NCBI RefSeq assembly: GCF_014207985.1
Contig: NZ_JACHMI010000001.1
Location: forward strand, 11,267,001 to 11,331,000
Direction: 5' to 3'
DNA: 64,000 bases
From: Nonomuraea rubra
Lineage (GTDB): Bacteria > Actinomycetota > Actinomycetes > Streptosporangiales > Streptosporangiaceae
Shown: one piece after another, positions 1-7,655 of the stretch
How positions within the stretch are numbered: the stretch's first letter is position 1
Layout of the letters: the number at the start of each line of letters is the position of its first letter
Notes under the pieces: generated by a model
What the model saw: only the letters and a program-made list of their open reading frames with translations
Told to the model about the DNA's origin: nothing
Database searches by the model: none
Position numbers and translations under genes: made by a program

Positions 1-111
1 CTGGGCCGCCCGGACGAGATGGTCGAGCGAGAGCCTGCGTACCCGCCAGTGGTCCAGCTTGACGCGGCCCCAGGCCTTCACCGAAGCGACGCGTTCGGTA
101 AGACTCGCCAT
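1..111 (-). CDS. YihY/BrkB-family membrane protein, N-terminal fragment (runs off window)
   Basis: Thirty-seven codons are visible, from an ATG at 111 down to the window edge. The peptide begins MASLTERVASVKAWGRVKLD and goes on with a basic amphipathic stretch (HWRVRRLSLDHLVRAAQ). From memory of the family, this resembles the cytoplasmic N-terminus of actinobacterial YihY/BrkB (YhjD-like) inner-membrane proteins, which come just before the first membrane segment. In mycobacteria a yhjD-like gene lies directly beside trpS on the same strand. Here trpS is 11.5 kb away on the same strand, so the identity and the synteny support each other. No catalytic residues are visible and the call rests on a short segment. 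Confidence 0.55.
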   Translation of the reverse strand, partial: MASLTERVASVKAWGRVKLDHWRVRRLSLDHLVRAAQ

Positions 112-136
112 CACACCCCTCTTCCCGCGGCGGCGA

Positions 137-1417
137 TCACACGGCGACCACCGCCCCGGCGGTCTCCGCCAGGGCCGCCAGGACCGATGCCAGGTCCTGA
201 TGGAGCATCTGCCCACCTCTCTTCAGCACACGCCCCGCGACCATGACCGTGTCCACGCAACCGGTGTCGGCGTTCAGCACGATCGCGCCGATGGGGTCGT
301 GCGCGGCGGCCATGCCGAGCGTGTCCGTACGCAGGAGCTGCAGGTCGGCCTGCTTGCCCGGCCGCAGCGAGCCGACAACGTCGCCGAGCCCGACCACCTG
401 CGCGCCCTCGATGGTGGCCATGCGCAGCGCGTCGCGGGTGGTGAAGCCGAGGCCCGCGCCGCCGGGGCGGCCGCGTTCGAGCAGGTGGGCGGTGCGCATC
501 TGGCTGAACATGTCGCCGGGCGAGCACACCACCGTGTCGGCGCTGAGCCCGGTCGGGATGCCCGCCGCCCTGAGGCTGCCGGTGGTGGGGTAGCCGAGGC
601 CGAGGCTCATCTCGTCCACGGGCGAGACCGAGGCGGTGGCGCCGGTGGCGGCGATGCGCTTGAGCTGCTCGTCGGTGTAGTGCAGGGCGTGCACGAACGT
701 GGTCGGGGTGGACAGCAGCCCGTTGTCCTCCAGGAAGGCCAGCCCTCTGGCGGCGCTCTCGCCGCCGTGCCCGCCCAGGTGCGCGGTGACCGGCAGGCCC
801 AGCTCGGCGGCCACGCGCCACTCCGCCAGGGCGCGCTTCTCGCCCGCGATCTCCGGCCCGATGGCCGCGACCGCCATCGTGACCAGGCCGGGCGTGTCGA
901 ACAGGGTCTCGCGGACGCGCCGGGTCTCCTCTGCCACCCCGCCGTTCCGGCCGCCGTAGCAGTAGCCGAAGACGGCCCTGATGCCGGACTCGCGCAGCGC
1001 CCGTACGGCGGCCTCGGTGTGCTCGGGGCTGAACTGGGCGTGGGACCAGTCGAGCAGCGTGGTGACGCCGGAGTCGAGGCACTCCAGGGCGCCGGCCAGG
1101 TTGCCCGCGTAGAGGTCGCGCGGGCGGTGGCGGGGGGCGAGCTCGGTGATGATCCGGCGCATGTAGCCGCCGAAGTCGACGTCGGGCGCGACCGCCCTGA
1201 TGCCGGCCTGCCAGGTGTGGCGGTGCGTGTCGACGAACCCGGGCAGCACGAGCCGCCCGGTCGCGTCGATCACCTCGGCGCCCGGCTCGGCGGGCAGGCC
1301 GGGACCGACCGCGGTGATCGTGCCGCCGTCCACGCGTACGTCCACCCGGCCCAGCACCACGGGCTCGGGCTCGGTGTCGATGACGACCCCGTTCTTGATC
1401 AGGATGGTGGATGTCAT
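137..1417 (-). CDS. amidohydrolase of the TRZ/ATZ (chlorohydrolase/deaminase) type
   Basis: This 426-residue metal-dependent hydrolase belongs to the amidohydrolase superfamily, which removes amino or halide groups from N-heterocycles or opens cyclic amides in the cytoplasm. An N-terminal beta-sandwich (1-58) leads to GFVDTHRHTWQ, giving the metal ligands His65 and His67. Further candidate ligands are His213 (PVTAHLGG), His243/His246 and Asp294 (LSADTVV), the usual TRZ/ATZ series. The substrate cannot be read from sequence; a guanine-deaminase-like or s-triazine-like role is possible. It is transcribed away from a MarR regulator with only 43 bp between the start codons, and a symmetrical operator lies in that gap, so control by that regulator is inferred. 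Confidence 0.85.
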   Translation of the reverse strand: MTSTILIKNGVVIDTEPEPVVLGRVDVRVDGGTITAVGPGLPAEPGAEVIDATGRLVLPGFVDTHRHTWQAGIRAVAPDVDFGGYMRRIITELAPRHRPRDLYAGNLAGALECLDSGVTTLLDWSHAQFSPEHTEAAVRALRESGIRAVFGYCYGGRNGGVAEETRRVRETLFDTPGLVTMAVAAIGPEIAGEKRALAEWRVAAELGLPVTAHLGGHGGESAARGLAFLEDNGLLSTPTTFVHALHYTDEQLKRIAATGATASVSPVDEMSLGLGYPTTGSLRAAGIPTGLSADTVVCSPGDMFSQMRTAHLLERGRPGGAGLGFTTRDALRMATIEGAQVVGLGDVVGSLRPGKQADLQLLRTDTLGMAAAHDPIGAIVLNADTGCVDTVMVAGRVLKRGGQMLHQDLASVLAALAETAGAVVAV

Positions 1418-1422
1418 GCCTG

Positions 1423-1443
1423 AAAGCTTAGAAAGAAGCTTTT
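1423..1443. promoter_or_regulatory. candidate MarR operator between divergent genes
   Basis: Two AAGCTT palindromes (1424-1429 and 1436-1441) stand 12 bp apart with A/T-extended flanks, making a larger AT-rich inverted repeat. The site fills the 43 bp between the amidohydrolase start at 1417 and the MarR start at 1461. An AT-rich palindrome in very GC-rich DNA at this position is what a self-regulating MarR protein would be expected to bind. The assignment is inferred from position. Confidence 0.55.
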
Positions 1444-1460
1444 AAGAAAGCAATCCCCTG

Positions 1461-1982
1461 ATGGGTATCCTCGATCCCGTGAAACCGGACGAGATCGACG
1501 CGATGGTGCCCCGCTGGCAGGAAGCGGGCCTGTCGTCGTCGCTCATCGCCACCCTGGAGCTGGGCAAGCGCGTCTCGCGGCTCAACCAGCTGTTCGAGCA
1601 GGCGATCAAGGCCGATCTGGCGGAGCTGGGGCTGACGTACGCGGAGTTCGACGTGCTGGCGGCACTGCTGCGGGCGCCGTCCTGCCGGATGCGGCCCAGC
1701 GAGCTGGCCAAGTCGCTCTTCCTCACCTCGGGCGGCATCAGCAACGTGCTGCAGCGGCTGAGCGCGGCCGGGTACGTCGAGCGCGAGGCGGACGAGGGCG
1801 ACGCGCGCAGCCGCTGGGTACGGCTCACCGGCGAGGGGCGCCGCATGGCGGAGGCCGCGCTGGAGACCACCGCCGGCGCCTACCACGACGTCAGCGCGGG
1901 AGTCCCCGAGGAGGCCGTCCGGCAGGCGGCCGACGCGCTGCGCGAGATCCTCACCCACCTGAGCCGCCGCCGCTACCGCTGA
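1461..1982 (+). CDS. MarR-family transcriptional regulator
   Basis: This 173-residue winged-helix repressor is of the MarR type. The core (about 40-145) contains a dimerisation helix, then AEFDVLAALLRAP, the recognition region RPSELAKSLFLTSGGISNVLQRLSAAG and the wing VEREADEGDARSRWVRLT, whose D-x-R-S motif is typical of the family. The N-terminal extension (PDEIDAMVPRWQEAGL) is usual in actinobacterial members. The ATG at 1461 was chosen as the first start after the operator. The gene is divergent from the amidohydrolase and probably represses both itself and that enzyme until a ligand, perhaps the enzyme's substrate, binds. No strong ribosome-binding site is visible, so translation may be leaderless or weak. 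Confidence 0.88.
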   Translation: MGILDPVKPDEIDAMVPRWQEAGLSSSLIATLELGKRVSRLNQLFEQAIKADLAELGLTYAEFDVLAALLRAPSCRMRPSELAKSLFLTSGGISNVLQRLSAAGYVEREADEGDARSRWVRLTGEGRRMAEAALETTAGAYHDVSAGVPEEAVRQAADALREILTHLSRRRYR

Positions 1983-1997
1983 CCTGCGGGGACGGCC

Positions 1998-2867
1998 TCA
2001 CAGTCCCTGCCGGGCGGCCCAGGCCGCGACGGCGGTGGCGATGGCGCCAGGGCTGTCCTCCGGCGCGTGGTGGCCCGCCGGGCCGCAGTGCTCGATCTCC
2101 AGGGCGGCGATGTTCTCCGCGCACCAGGCCGCCATCCGCTCGGTGATGAGCAGCGTCGGCGAGGAGTCGAAGGTGAGCAGCAGCTTGGGCACGTCACCGC
2201 TGCCCGCCAGCCACCTGCCGTAGGCCTCGATCCGCTCGACCACGTCGGCGGGCTCGCCACCGATCGGCTGCGAGCGCGCCCACTCCAGCAGCGGCCGCCG
2301 GCTCTCCCGCGTCGGGTACGGCTCCAGGTACGGCCGCCGCTCCCGCTCGCTCAGCGGGTGCAGCACGCCTCCGGTGAACGCGGTCTCCAGCAGGAGGTTC
2401 TTGTCGAGCACCAGCGACTCGCCGTCGGCGCTCCTGATCGTCTCAGCCCTGGCCCGCGGCCCGTCGCCCAGCTCCGCCCAGCTCAGCGGCCGCACGAAGG
2501 TCTCCAGGAACGCCACGCCGCGCACCCGCCCCGGGTGGCGGGCCGCCCGGTCGAAGGCCAGGGCGCCGCCCCAGTCGTGACCGACCAGCACCGCCTCGTC
2601 GAGCCCCAGCGCGTCGAACCAGGCGTCGAGGTACCGGGCGTGGTCGGCGAACCGGTAGGCCAGGCCGGGCTTGCCCGAGCGGCCCATGCCGATCAGGTCG
2701 GGGGCGAGCAGGCGGCGGCCCGGCCCGGCCACGCCCGGCAGCACCTCGCGCCAGATGTGCGAGGAGGCGGGGTTGCCGTGCAGGAAGACAAAGGGGACAC
2801 CCTCTCCGGATTCCTCGTAGTACATCTCGGAGTCGAGCACGTCGATCTTCGGCATGATGGTTCCCAA
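1998..2867 (-). CDS. haloalkane dehalogenase, DhaA-like (HLD-II)
   Basis: This 289-residue alpha/beta-hydrolase is predicted to cleave carbon-halogen bonds of haloalkanes by hydrolysis, giving alcohol and halide. Asn32 in HGNP and Trp99 beside the nucleophile form the halide-stabilising pair. Asp98 in GHDWGG is the nucleophile, Glu122 (AFLETFVRP) the catalytic acid after strand 6, and His266 (GPAGHH) the base. The Asp-His-Glu arrangement marks subfamily II (DhaA/LinB type) rather than the Asp-His-Asp HLD-I enzymes. The start could also be Met5 at 2855. It is divergent from a MarR regulator and shares a palindromic control region with it. The residues for dehalogenation are all present, so an ordinary esterase is unlikely. 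Confidence 0.85.
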   Translation of the reverse strand: MGTIMPKIDVLDSEMYYEESGEGVPFVFLHGNPASSHIWREVLPGVAGPGRRLLAPDLIGMGRSGKPGLAYRFADHARYLDAWFDALGLDEAVLVGHDWGGALAFDRAARHPGRVRGVAFLETFVRPLSWAELGDGPRARAETIRSADGESLVLDKNLLLETAFTGGVLHPLSERERRPYLEPYPTRESRRPLLEWARSQPIGGEPADVVERIEAYGRWLAGSGDVPKLLLTFDSSPTLLITERMAAWCAENIAALEIEHCGPAGHHAPEDSPGAIATAVAAWAARQGL

Positions 2868-2884
2868 TCCGTTCGAGTAACTAA

Positions 2885-2927
2885 CGTTCGTGCCGCTAAC
2901 GAAGCTACATCGTTAGTGCCACTAACG
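2885..2927. promoter_or_regulatory. paired MarR operators
   Basis: A perfect 17-bp palindrome, CGTTAGTGCCACTAACG, lies at 2911-2927. An imperfect copy, CGTTCGTGCCGCTAACG, lies at 2885-2901, with the two centres 26 bp apart. They fill the gap between the dehalogenase start (2867) and the MarR start (2947). Two same-facing sites between divergent genes fit cooperative autoregulation by the MarR protein; the binding protein is inferred. Confidence 0.65.
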
Positions 2928-2946
2928 CAACGGTAGGATCGCGGCT

Positions 2947-3405
2947 GTGACGTACGAGATGGACGAGCAGTCCACCCCCGAGCAGCTCCGCGCGCTGCCC
3001 AGCCGGATGCTGACGCAGGTGGCGATGTACAGCGACCGGCTCGCCGGCGAGCGCCTCGGCGCGGTGGGCGCCCGCAAGTGGCACTACGCGGCACTCGTCG
3101 CGCTGCACGCGTCAGGCCCCGCGAGCCAGGCCGAGCTGAGCAGGCGCACCGGCATCTACCGCAGCGACATGGTCGCCGTACTCAACGAGCTGGAGGAGCA
3201 CGGCCACGTCGAGCGCGCGCCGGACCCCGCCGACCGCCGCCGCAACGTCATCACCATGACCGCCTCGGGCCGCCGCCACCTGGAACGGCTCGACCGGCTC
3301 GTCGCCGACCTTCAGGACGACCTGCTCGCGCCACTGACCGGACCGGAACGTGAACAGTTCTCCGCTTTGCTCGCCCGGCTGTGGGCCCATCATTCGCGGG
3401 CCTGA
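2947..3405 (+). CDS. MarR-family transcriptional regulator
   Basis: This 152-residue winged-helix regulator has the order dimer helix (RALPSRMLTQVAMYSDRLAG), helix-turn-helix (SQAELSRRTGIYRSDMVAVLNELEEHG) and wing (VERAPDPADRRRNVITMT). The DPADRRR wing is the classic MarR signature. A GTG at 2947 gives the stated start; an ATG at 2959 (MDEQSTPEQ) is also possible. It is divergent from the haloalkane dehalogenase and next to two palindromes, so it is probably a local repressor released by a halogenated compound or its product. Its sequence differs clearly from the MarR at 1461, so the two units look independently acquired rather than duplicated. Confidence 0.88.
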   Translation: MTYEMDEQSTPEQLRALPSRMLTQVAMYSDRLAGERLGAVGARKWHYAALVALHASGPASQAELSRRTGIYRSDMVAVLNELEEHGHVERAPDPADRRRNVITMTASGRRHLERLDRLVADLQDDLLAPLTGPEREQFSALLARLWAHHSRA

Positions 3406-3486
3406 GCAGGGCGGAAACCACTGCGGGCGCACATCGGGAGCCCTAGCCTGAGTGCAGTTGGGACCGATCCAGGAGGCGTCACGCCC

Positions 3487-4677
3487 ATGGCCGAAATCAG
3501 CACCGGGCAGATGGTCAGGCTCCAGCGCGAGCGCCGGGGAATGAGCACCACCGCGCTGGCCACCCAGTCCGGCTGCACCCCCAGGCACATCGAGCTGATC
3601 GAGCACGGCAAGAGAACACCCTCGCTCCCCTTACTGCGGGAGATCGCCAAGGTCCTGGGCGTACGCACCGCCGTGCTGCTGGGTGAGACCCCGCGCGACT
3701 CCCACGAGCCCAGCAGGCCGCAGATCAGCGACATCGAGCGGGCCCTGTTCACCAGCTCGACGCTGCGGCCCGACATCGAGCCGCCCGACGCCGAGCAGGT
3801 CTCCGAACGGGTGGCGGCGGCCCGCAACGCCTGGTTCACCTCGCAGCGGCGCTACTCGATCCTCATGGCCGCGCTGCCGTCGCTCGTCACCGACGCCGAG
3901 AGCCTCGCCCTGGAGCGCACGCACCGGTCGTACAGCGTGGCGACGGACGCGTACCTGCTGGCCAGAGGGGTGCTCAAGCACCTGCGGCGGGTGGATCTGG
4001 CGCATCTGGCCGCCGACCGGGCGATGCGCTTCGCCGAGGAGTCCGCCGATCCGCTGATGATCGCGTGGGCGTACTGGAACCTGGGGCAGTCGATGTTGTC
4101 GGACGACATGCACCAGATCGCGTACGACGTGGCCCGGCGCGCCATCGAGCAGCTCGAACCGCACGTCGGGGACGGCGACGAGCGCCACGTCAAGGCGCTC
4201 GGCGCGCTGCACCTGCTCGCCGCCATCGGCGAGGCCCGCATGGGGGCCGACGACCAGGCCAGGGAGCGGATACGCGGCCCGGCGGCACGCCTGGCCGAGC
4301 GCGTCGAGGACTCCTCCGGCGTGTACGACCTGGCCTTCTTCGGCCCCACCAACGTCGCCATCCACATGGCCAGCATCGAGAACGACACCGGCCGGCCCGA
4401 GGCGGTGCTGCACCTGGCCGACGACATCGACCTGCGCCGCACGCCGTCCATCGAGCGCCGCACCACCCACCTCGGCCACGTCGCCCGCGCCTGCGAGGAC
4501 ACCGGCGACGACGCCGCCAGCCTGCTGCACCTCCTGCGCATCGAGCGCGAGTGCCCCGAGGAGCTCGACCACAAGCTGCTGCTGCGCGAGATGGTCCGGT
4601 CGCTGGCGCGGCGGGCCAGGCCGTCCTGGGCGCCGGAGGTGCGTTATCTCGCCGAGCGGCACGACATCCCCATCTGA
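3487..4677 (+). CDS. XRE-family regulator with C-terminal helical repeat domain
   Basis: This 396-residue protein has an N-terminal Cro/CI-type helix-turn-helix (about 10-66: MVRLQRERRGMSTTALATQ, then TPRHIELIEHGKRTPSLPLLREIAKVLGV). A long alpha-helical region follows (about 95-390) rich in Ala-Leu-Arg helices that look like degenerate tetratricopeptide repeats. Such regulators are numerous in Streptomyces and relatives and are often paired with a small protein gene, as here. AGGAGG 11 nt before the ATG supports the start. Its stop codon begins a 19-bp tandem duplication, and a 17-bp palindrome follows, which may be its own operator. Target genes are unknown. Confidence 0.8.
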   Translation: MAEISTGQMVRLQRERRGMSTTALATQSGCTPRHIELIEHGKRTPSLPLLREIAKVLGVRTAVLLGETPRDSHEPSRPQISDIERALFTSSTLRPDIEPPDAEQVSERVAAARNAWFTSQRRYSILMAALPSLVTDAESLALERTHRSYSVATDAYLLARGVLKHLRRVDLAHLAADRAMRFAEESADPLMIAWAYWNLGQSMLSDDMHQIAYDVARRAIEQLEPHVGDGDERHVKALGALHLLAAIGEARMGADDQARERIRGPAARLAERVEDSSGVYDLAFFGPTNVAIHMASIENDTGRPEAVLHLADDIDLRRTPSIERRTTHLGHVARACEDTGDDAASLLHLLRIERECPEELDHKLLLREMVRSLARRARPSWAPEVRYLAERHDIPI

Positions 4678-4718
4678 CCACTGCGAACTCTGATGACCGC
4701 TGCGAACTCTGAGTTCGC
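4675..4718. repeat. 19-bp tandem duplication at the stop codon plus 17-bp palindrome
   Basis: The unit TGACCACTGCGAACTCTGA (4675-4693) starts exactly at the regulator's stop codon. It is repeated with one mismatch at 4694-4712. The second copy runs into a perfect 17-bp palindrome, GCGAACTCTGAGTTCGC (4702-4718). A further inverted half, CAGAGTTCG, lies at 4745-4753, upstream of the small gene at 4788. The array could be an operator for the XRE protein or a hairpin at the transcript end. Confidence 0.7.
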
Positions 4719-4787
4719 GCGATACGAACGGGGAGATCTTTCGCCAGAGTTCGTCACGGAGCGCCGTGCCGGTGCGACTCTGCGTCC

Positions 4788-4982
4788 ATGACCAGAGCGC
4801 CGAGTGCCGATTTCGTCATGGAACGACTGCTTCAGGAGGCCACGCGAGAGTTCCCCGGGTGGTCGTTCGCACGAGATCATTCCGGATGGACCGCCGTCCA
4901 TGACGAGACCCGCCTCACCAGGCCCAGCCTGGCCGCCCTGCGTGCCCTGCTGCGCGTGCACCGGGCAGCCAGGAGATCATGA
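4788..4982 (+). CDS. small hypothetical protein paired with the XRE regulator
   Basis: A 64-residue open frame starts with ATG at 4788. It has an amphipathic N-terminal helix (DFVMERLLQEATREF), a Trp-rich centre (PGWSFARDHSGWTAVHD) and a basic C-terminal helix (LAALRALLRVHRAARRS). No signal peptide or membrane segment is present. Small genes directly after XRE regulators are common in actinomycetes, often as partner pairs, though this one lacks the usual DUF397 hallmark motifs. It ends 8 bp before the stop of the convergent hydrolase. Coding status is supported by context and codon bias only. Confidence 0.55.
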   Translation: MTRAPSADFVMERLLQEATREFPGWSFARDHSGWTAVHDETRLTRPSLAALRALLRVHRAARRS

Positions 4983-4990
4983 GCCCCCGC

Positions 4991-5809
4991 CTATGACTCG
5001 CCGTACACCTCGGCGGCGAGGGAGGCGATGACGGCGGCGACGCGGTCCGGGGCCTTGGCGTGGGCCGAGTGGCCCTGGCCTGGCAGGAGCACCCGGCGGG
5101 GGTGCGGAAGGGTGCGTTCCAGTGCGTCCAGCCGCTCCCCCAGGTGTGCCGGGCTGCGGTCGCCGCCCAGCAGCACCACCGGCGCCCGGATGCCCGCGTA
5201 CGCGTCCAGGCGGACCCCGAGCGCGTCCATGGCGACGTTGTCCTCGATCTGGCGCGGAGCCAGGGCGCGCATCCGGGGCGTCACGGCCACGAACCAGCCC
5301 GCCAGCAGCGCCGCCCAGCCGGGCAGCCCCACCGTGTCGCGGACGAAGATGCGCATGGCCCGGCCGGGGCGGCCCGCGGCGATGGCGGCGCGGGCGCGGC
5401 GGTGGACCTCGCCGCCCGGACCTCCCAGGGGCGGGCCGATGACGGCCGGGGGCTCGTAGAGCACCGCGCCCGCGAAGGCGGACGGCGCCGCCACCATGGC
5501 CTCCAGCGCGATCACCGCGCCCGAGGAGTGCCCCGCCAGCAGCACCGGCCCGCCGCCGATCGCCTCCGCCATCGCGAGGACGTGCTCGACCTCCTGCGCG
5601 ACCGTGCAGGGGGCCCGCTGGTCCAGGTCCAGCCGGTAGCGGCGGCGGTGGAGGCGGACGACCCGGTGGTGCGGGGCCAGCCGCGCGGCCACCGCCTTCC
5701 AGGAGGTCCCGTCGTCCAGGCCCGGGTGCAGGACCAGGACGGCGGGTCCGCCGCCCTCGTCGACGGCCCGCGCCTCCGTCCCGTCGGCTGCCTTCGCTGT
5801 GATGATCAT
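4991..5809 (-). CDS. alpha/beta-fold hydrolase
   Basis: This 272-residue cytoplasmic alpha/beta hydrolase has nucleophile Ser95 in GHSSG, an oxyanion strand (AVLVLHPGLDDGTSW), an acid candidate in LLGGDRSPAHL and the catalytic His in GQGHSAHAKAP. The ATG at 5809 is preferred because AAGGAG lies 8 nt upstream; an upstream in-frame start at 5866 would place coding sequence over two palindromes. The upstream region carries two TTAGC-N3-GCTAA palindromes, suggesting control by a dimeric repressor not encoded next door. Substrate unknown; esterase or lactonase activity would be the default expectation. Confidence 0.78.
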   Translation of the reverse strand: MIITAKAADGTEARAVDEGGGPAVLVLHPGLDDGTSWKAVAARLAPHHRVVRLHRRRYRLDLDQRAPCTVAQEVEHVLAMAEAIGGGPVLLAGHSSGAVIALEAMVAAPSAFAGAVLYEPPAVIGPPLGGPGGEVHRRARAAIAAGRPGRAMRIFVRDTVGLPGWAALLAGWFVAVTPRMRALAPRQIEDNVAMDALGVRLDAYAGIRAPVVLLGGDRSPAHLGERLDALERTLPHPRRVLLPGQGHSAHAKAPDRVAAVIASLAAEVYGES

Positions 5810-5818
5810 GGCCAGGCT

Positions 5819-5855
5819 CCTTAGCGATGCTAAGTGCAATTTAGCGCCGCTAAGG
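5819..5855. promoter_or_regulatory. two tandem palindromic operators (TTAGC-N3-GCTAA)
   Basis: TTAGCGATGCTAA (5821-5833) and TTAGCGCCGCTAA (5841-5853) stand 20 bp apart, each flanked by a further matching base or two. They lie just upstream of the hydrolase's ribosome-binding site and before the divergent kinase start at 5887. The spacing of two helical turns fits two dimers on one DNA face. No TetR/MarR-like gene adjoins; the neighbouring response regulator is one candidate binder. Confidence 0.6.
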
Positions 5856-5886
5856 AGCGCTGGCAACGGCGGGTTATGTTGGGGGT

Positions 5887-6984
5887 GTGATCGTCGGGGC
5901 CGTACGCGGGCGGTGGCGCTTACCCGCCTGGGCGAGCGACGCCGGAGCCGCCGCGGTCGTGCTGGCGGCGGAGCTGGGGCTGGCGAGCTACGGGCTCGGC
6001 GCCAGGGTGGTGCTGCTCGCCGTGGCGGGCGCGGGTCTCATGCTGCTGCGGCGCCGTTACCCGGCCTCGGTGGCCGTGATGGCGGGGGTGCTCTACCTGA
6101 TCGGCACCCAGCCACCCGAGTACGACGCTCCCGTCAGCTCCGCGCTGATCGCCCTCTACAGCGTGGGCCGCCACGCCTCCGGCCGGCTGGCGATCGGCAT
6201 CGGGGCGCTGGCCGTGATGGTCGGCGCGGTGCGCTCAGGAGCCGGCTGGGAAGGCGCGTCACTGGCCTCGGTCCTGACCGTCGGGCTCAGCCCCGCGGCG
6301 CCGGTGGCGGCCGGGCACATCGTACGGCTGCGTGCCGAGCTGCTCCACAGGCGCCAGCAGCAGGCGGCGGAGCTCGCGGTACGGGAGGAGCGCCGCCGCA
6401 TCGCCCGCGAGCTGCACGACGTGATCGCCCACCACGTCAGCGTGATGTCCCTCTACATGGGCGTGGCCAGGCGCACGATCCCCCTCGACCCCGGGCGTGC
6501 CGAGGAGACCCTGCGCACCGGCGAGGACACCGCCCGGCAGGCGATGGCGGAGATGCGGCACCTGCTCGACGTGCTGCGTACCGACGGGGAGCCGGTGGAC
6601 GACCAGGCGGACGTCGGCGTGGCACGGCTGCCCGCGCTGGTCGAGGAGTCGGGCAACGCCACGCTGGAGGTCGCCGGCGAGGCCGTCGAGCTGCCGACGA
6701 CCGTGGACCACGCGGTGTACCGCATCGTCCAGGAGGCGCTCACCAACACCCGCAAGCACGCGGCGGGCGCCCGGTCGCGGGTGCTGCTGACGTACCAGCC
6801 GGGGCTGGTCGAGGTGGAGGTCGGCGACGACGGGCAGCCCAGGCCCGGCGACGTCGGCGTGGGGTTGGGGCTGGCGGGGATGGCCGAGAGGGTGTCGCTG
6901 TGCGGGGGCGAGCTGCGCGCGGGGCCGTCGCCGCGCGGAGGGTTCGTGGTGCACGCCCGGATCCCGCTTGTGGAGAGGCCATGA
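5887..6984 (+). CDS. sensor histidine kinase, NarL/DesK type (HPK7)
   Basis: This 365-residue membrane kinase has hydrophobic segments across about residues 15-145 without a large extracellular loop, so it probably senses something in or at the membrane. A HisKA_3 dimerisation region contains phosphoacceptor His177 in ELHDVIAHHVS. The ATPase part shows the N-box (VYRIVQEALTNTRKHA) and G-box (VGVGLGLAGMAERV). The GTG at 5887 is the first usable start. The stop overlaps the start of the response regulator (ATGA), showing translational coupling. The pair converges on an ABC exporter, the typical neighbourhood of lipid-antibiotic or envelope-stress sensing systems. Confidence 0.9.
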   Translation: MIVGAVRGRWRLPAWASDAGAAAVVLAAELGLASYGLGARVVLLAVAGAGLMLLRRRYPASVAVMAGVLYLIGTQPPEYDAPVSSALIALYSVGRHASGRLAIGIGALAVMVGAVRSGAGWEGASLASVLTVGLSPAAPVAAGHIVRLRAELLHRRQQQAAELAVREERRRIARELHDVIAHHVSVMSLYMGVARRTIPLDPGRAEETLRTGEDTARQAMAEMRHLLDVLRTDGEPVDDQADVGVARLPALVEESGNATLEVAGEAVELPTTVDHAVYRIVQEALTNTRKHAAGARSRVLLTYQPGLVEVEVGDDGQPRPGDVGVGLGLAGMAERVSLCGGELRAGPSPRGGFVVHARIPLVERP

Positions 6985-7655
6985 CCGCTCAGGACGTGAT
7001 CAAGGTGCTGATCGTGGACGACCACACCGTCGTCCGCACCGGGCTGCGGCTGCTGCTGGAGACCGCGCCCGGCCTGACCACGGTGGGCGAGGCGGGTGAC
7101 GGCGCCGAGGCGGTACGCCGGTGCCACGCCCTGCGCCCGGACGTGGTGCTGATGGACCTGTACCTGCCCGGGATGGACGGCGTGGCCGCGACCGAGCGGA
7201 TCACCGCGGAGCTGCCGGAGGTCAGGGTGCTCGCGCTGAGCACGTTCGACCTGGAGGAGCACGTGGTGGCGGCGCTGCGCGCGGGCGCGTCGGGGTTCCT
7301 GCCCAAGGACTCCTCGCCGGAGGAGCTGATCGAGGGCATCAGGGTGGTGCACCGGGGTGAGGCGGCGGTGGCGCCCCGGCTGCTGGTCGGCCTGATCGAG
7401 ACGTTCGTCCGCCCGGCCAGGCCGAGAGCCGTCAAGGCCGGGCCGCTGACCGGCCTCACCGGGCGGGACCGGCAGGTGCTGGAGCTGATCGCGCGCGGGC
7501 TGTCCAACACGCAGATCGCCGCCGAGCTGGGGCTGTCGGTCTCGACGGTGAAGAACCGGGTGAGCGACCTGTTCGGCAAGCTCGGGGTGCGGGACCGAGC
7601 CCAGGCCGTGATCGCCGCCTACGAGGCCGGGCTGGTCACCCCCGGCGAGCCCTGA
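6981..7655 (+). CDS. LuxR-type (NarL-family) response regulator
   Basis: This 224-residue regulator has a receiver domain (1-120) with acidic pocket Asp13/Asp14, phosphorylation site Asp59 (VVLMDLYLPGMDG) and Lys109 (GFLPKDSS). A GerE-type helix-turn-helix follows (LTGRDRQVLELIARGLSN, then TQIAAELGLSVSTVKNRVSDL). The ATG overlaps the kinase stop codon, fixing the start and indicating co-expression at fixed stoichiometry. Its last 37 bp overlap, tail to tail, the end of the ABC ATPase gene. Likely targets are its own operon and perhaps the adjacent exporter or hydrolase promoters, though this is inference. Confidence 0.92.
   Translation: MTAQDVIKVLIVDDHTVVRTGLRLLLETAPGLTTVGEAGDGAEAVRRCHALRPDVVLMDLYLPGMDGVAATERITAELPEVRVLALSTFDLEEHVVAALRAGASGFLPKDSSPEELIEGIRVVHRGEAAVAPRLLVGLIETFVRPARPRAVKAGPLTGLTGRDRQVLELIARGLSNTQIAAELGLSVSTVKNRVSDLFGKLGVRDRAQAVIAAYEAGLVTPGEP

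Noticed and set aside
59..1423. Long plus-strand open frame opposite the amidohydrolase
   Set aside because: It is the antisense shadow of a clear amidohydrolase gene; the translation is low-complexity Arg/Gly/Ala with no family motif, as expected in very GC-rich DNA.
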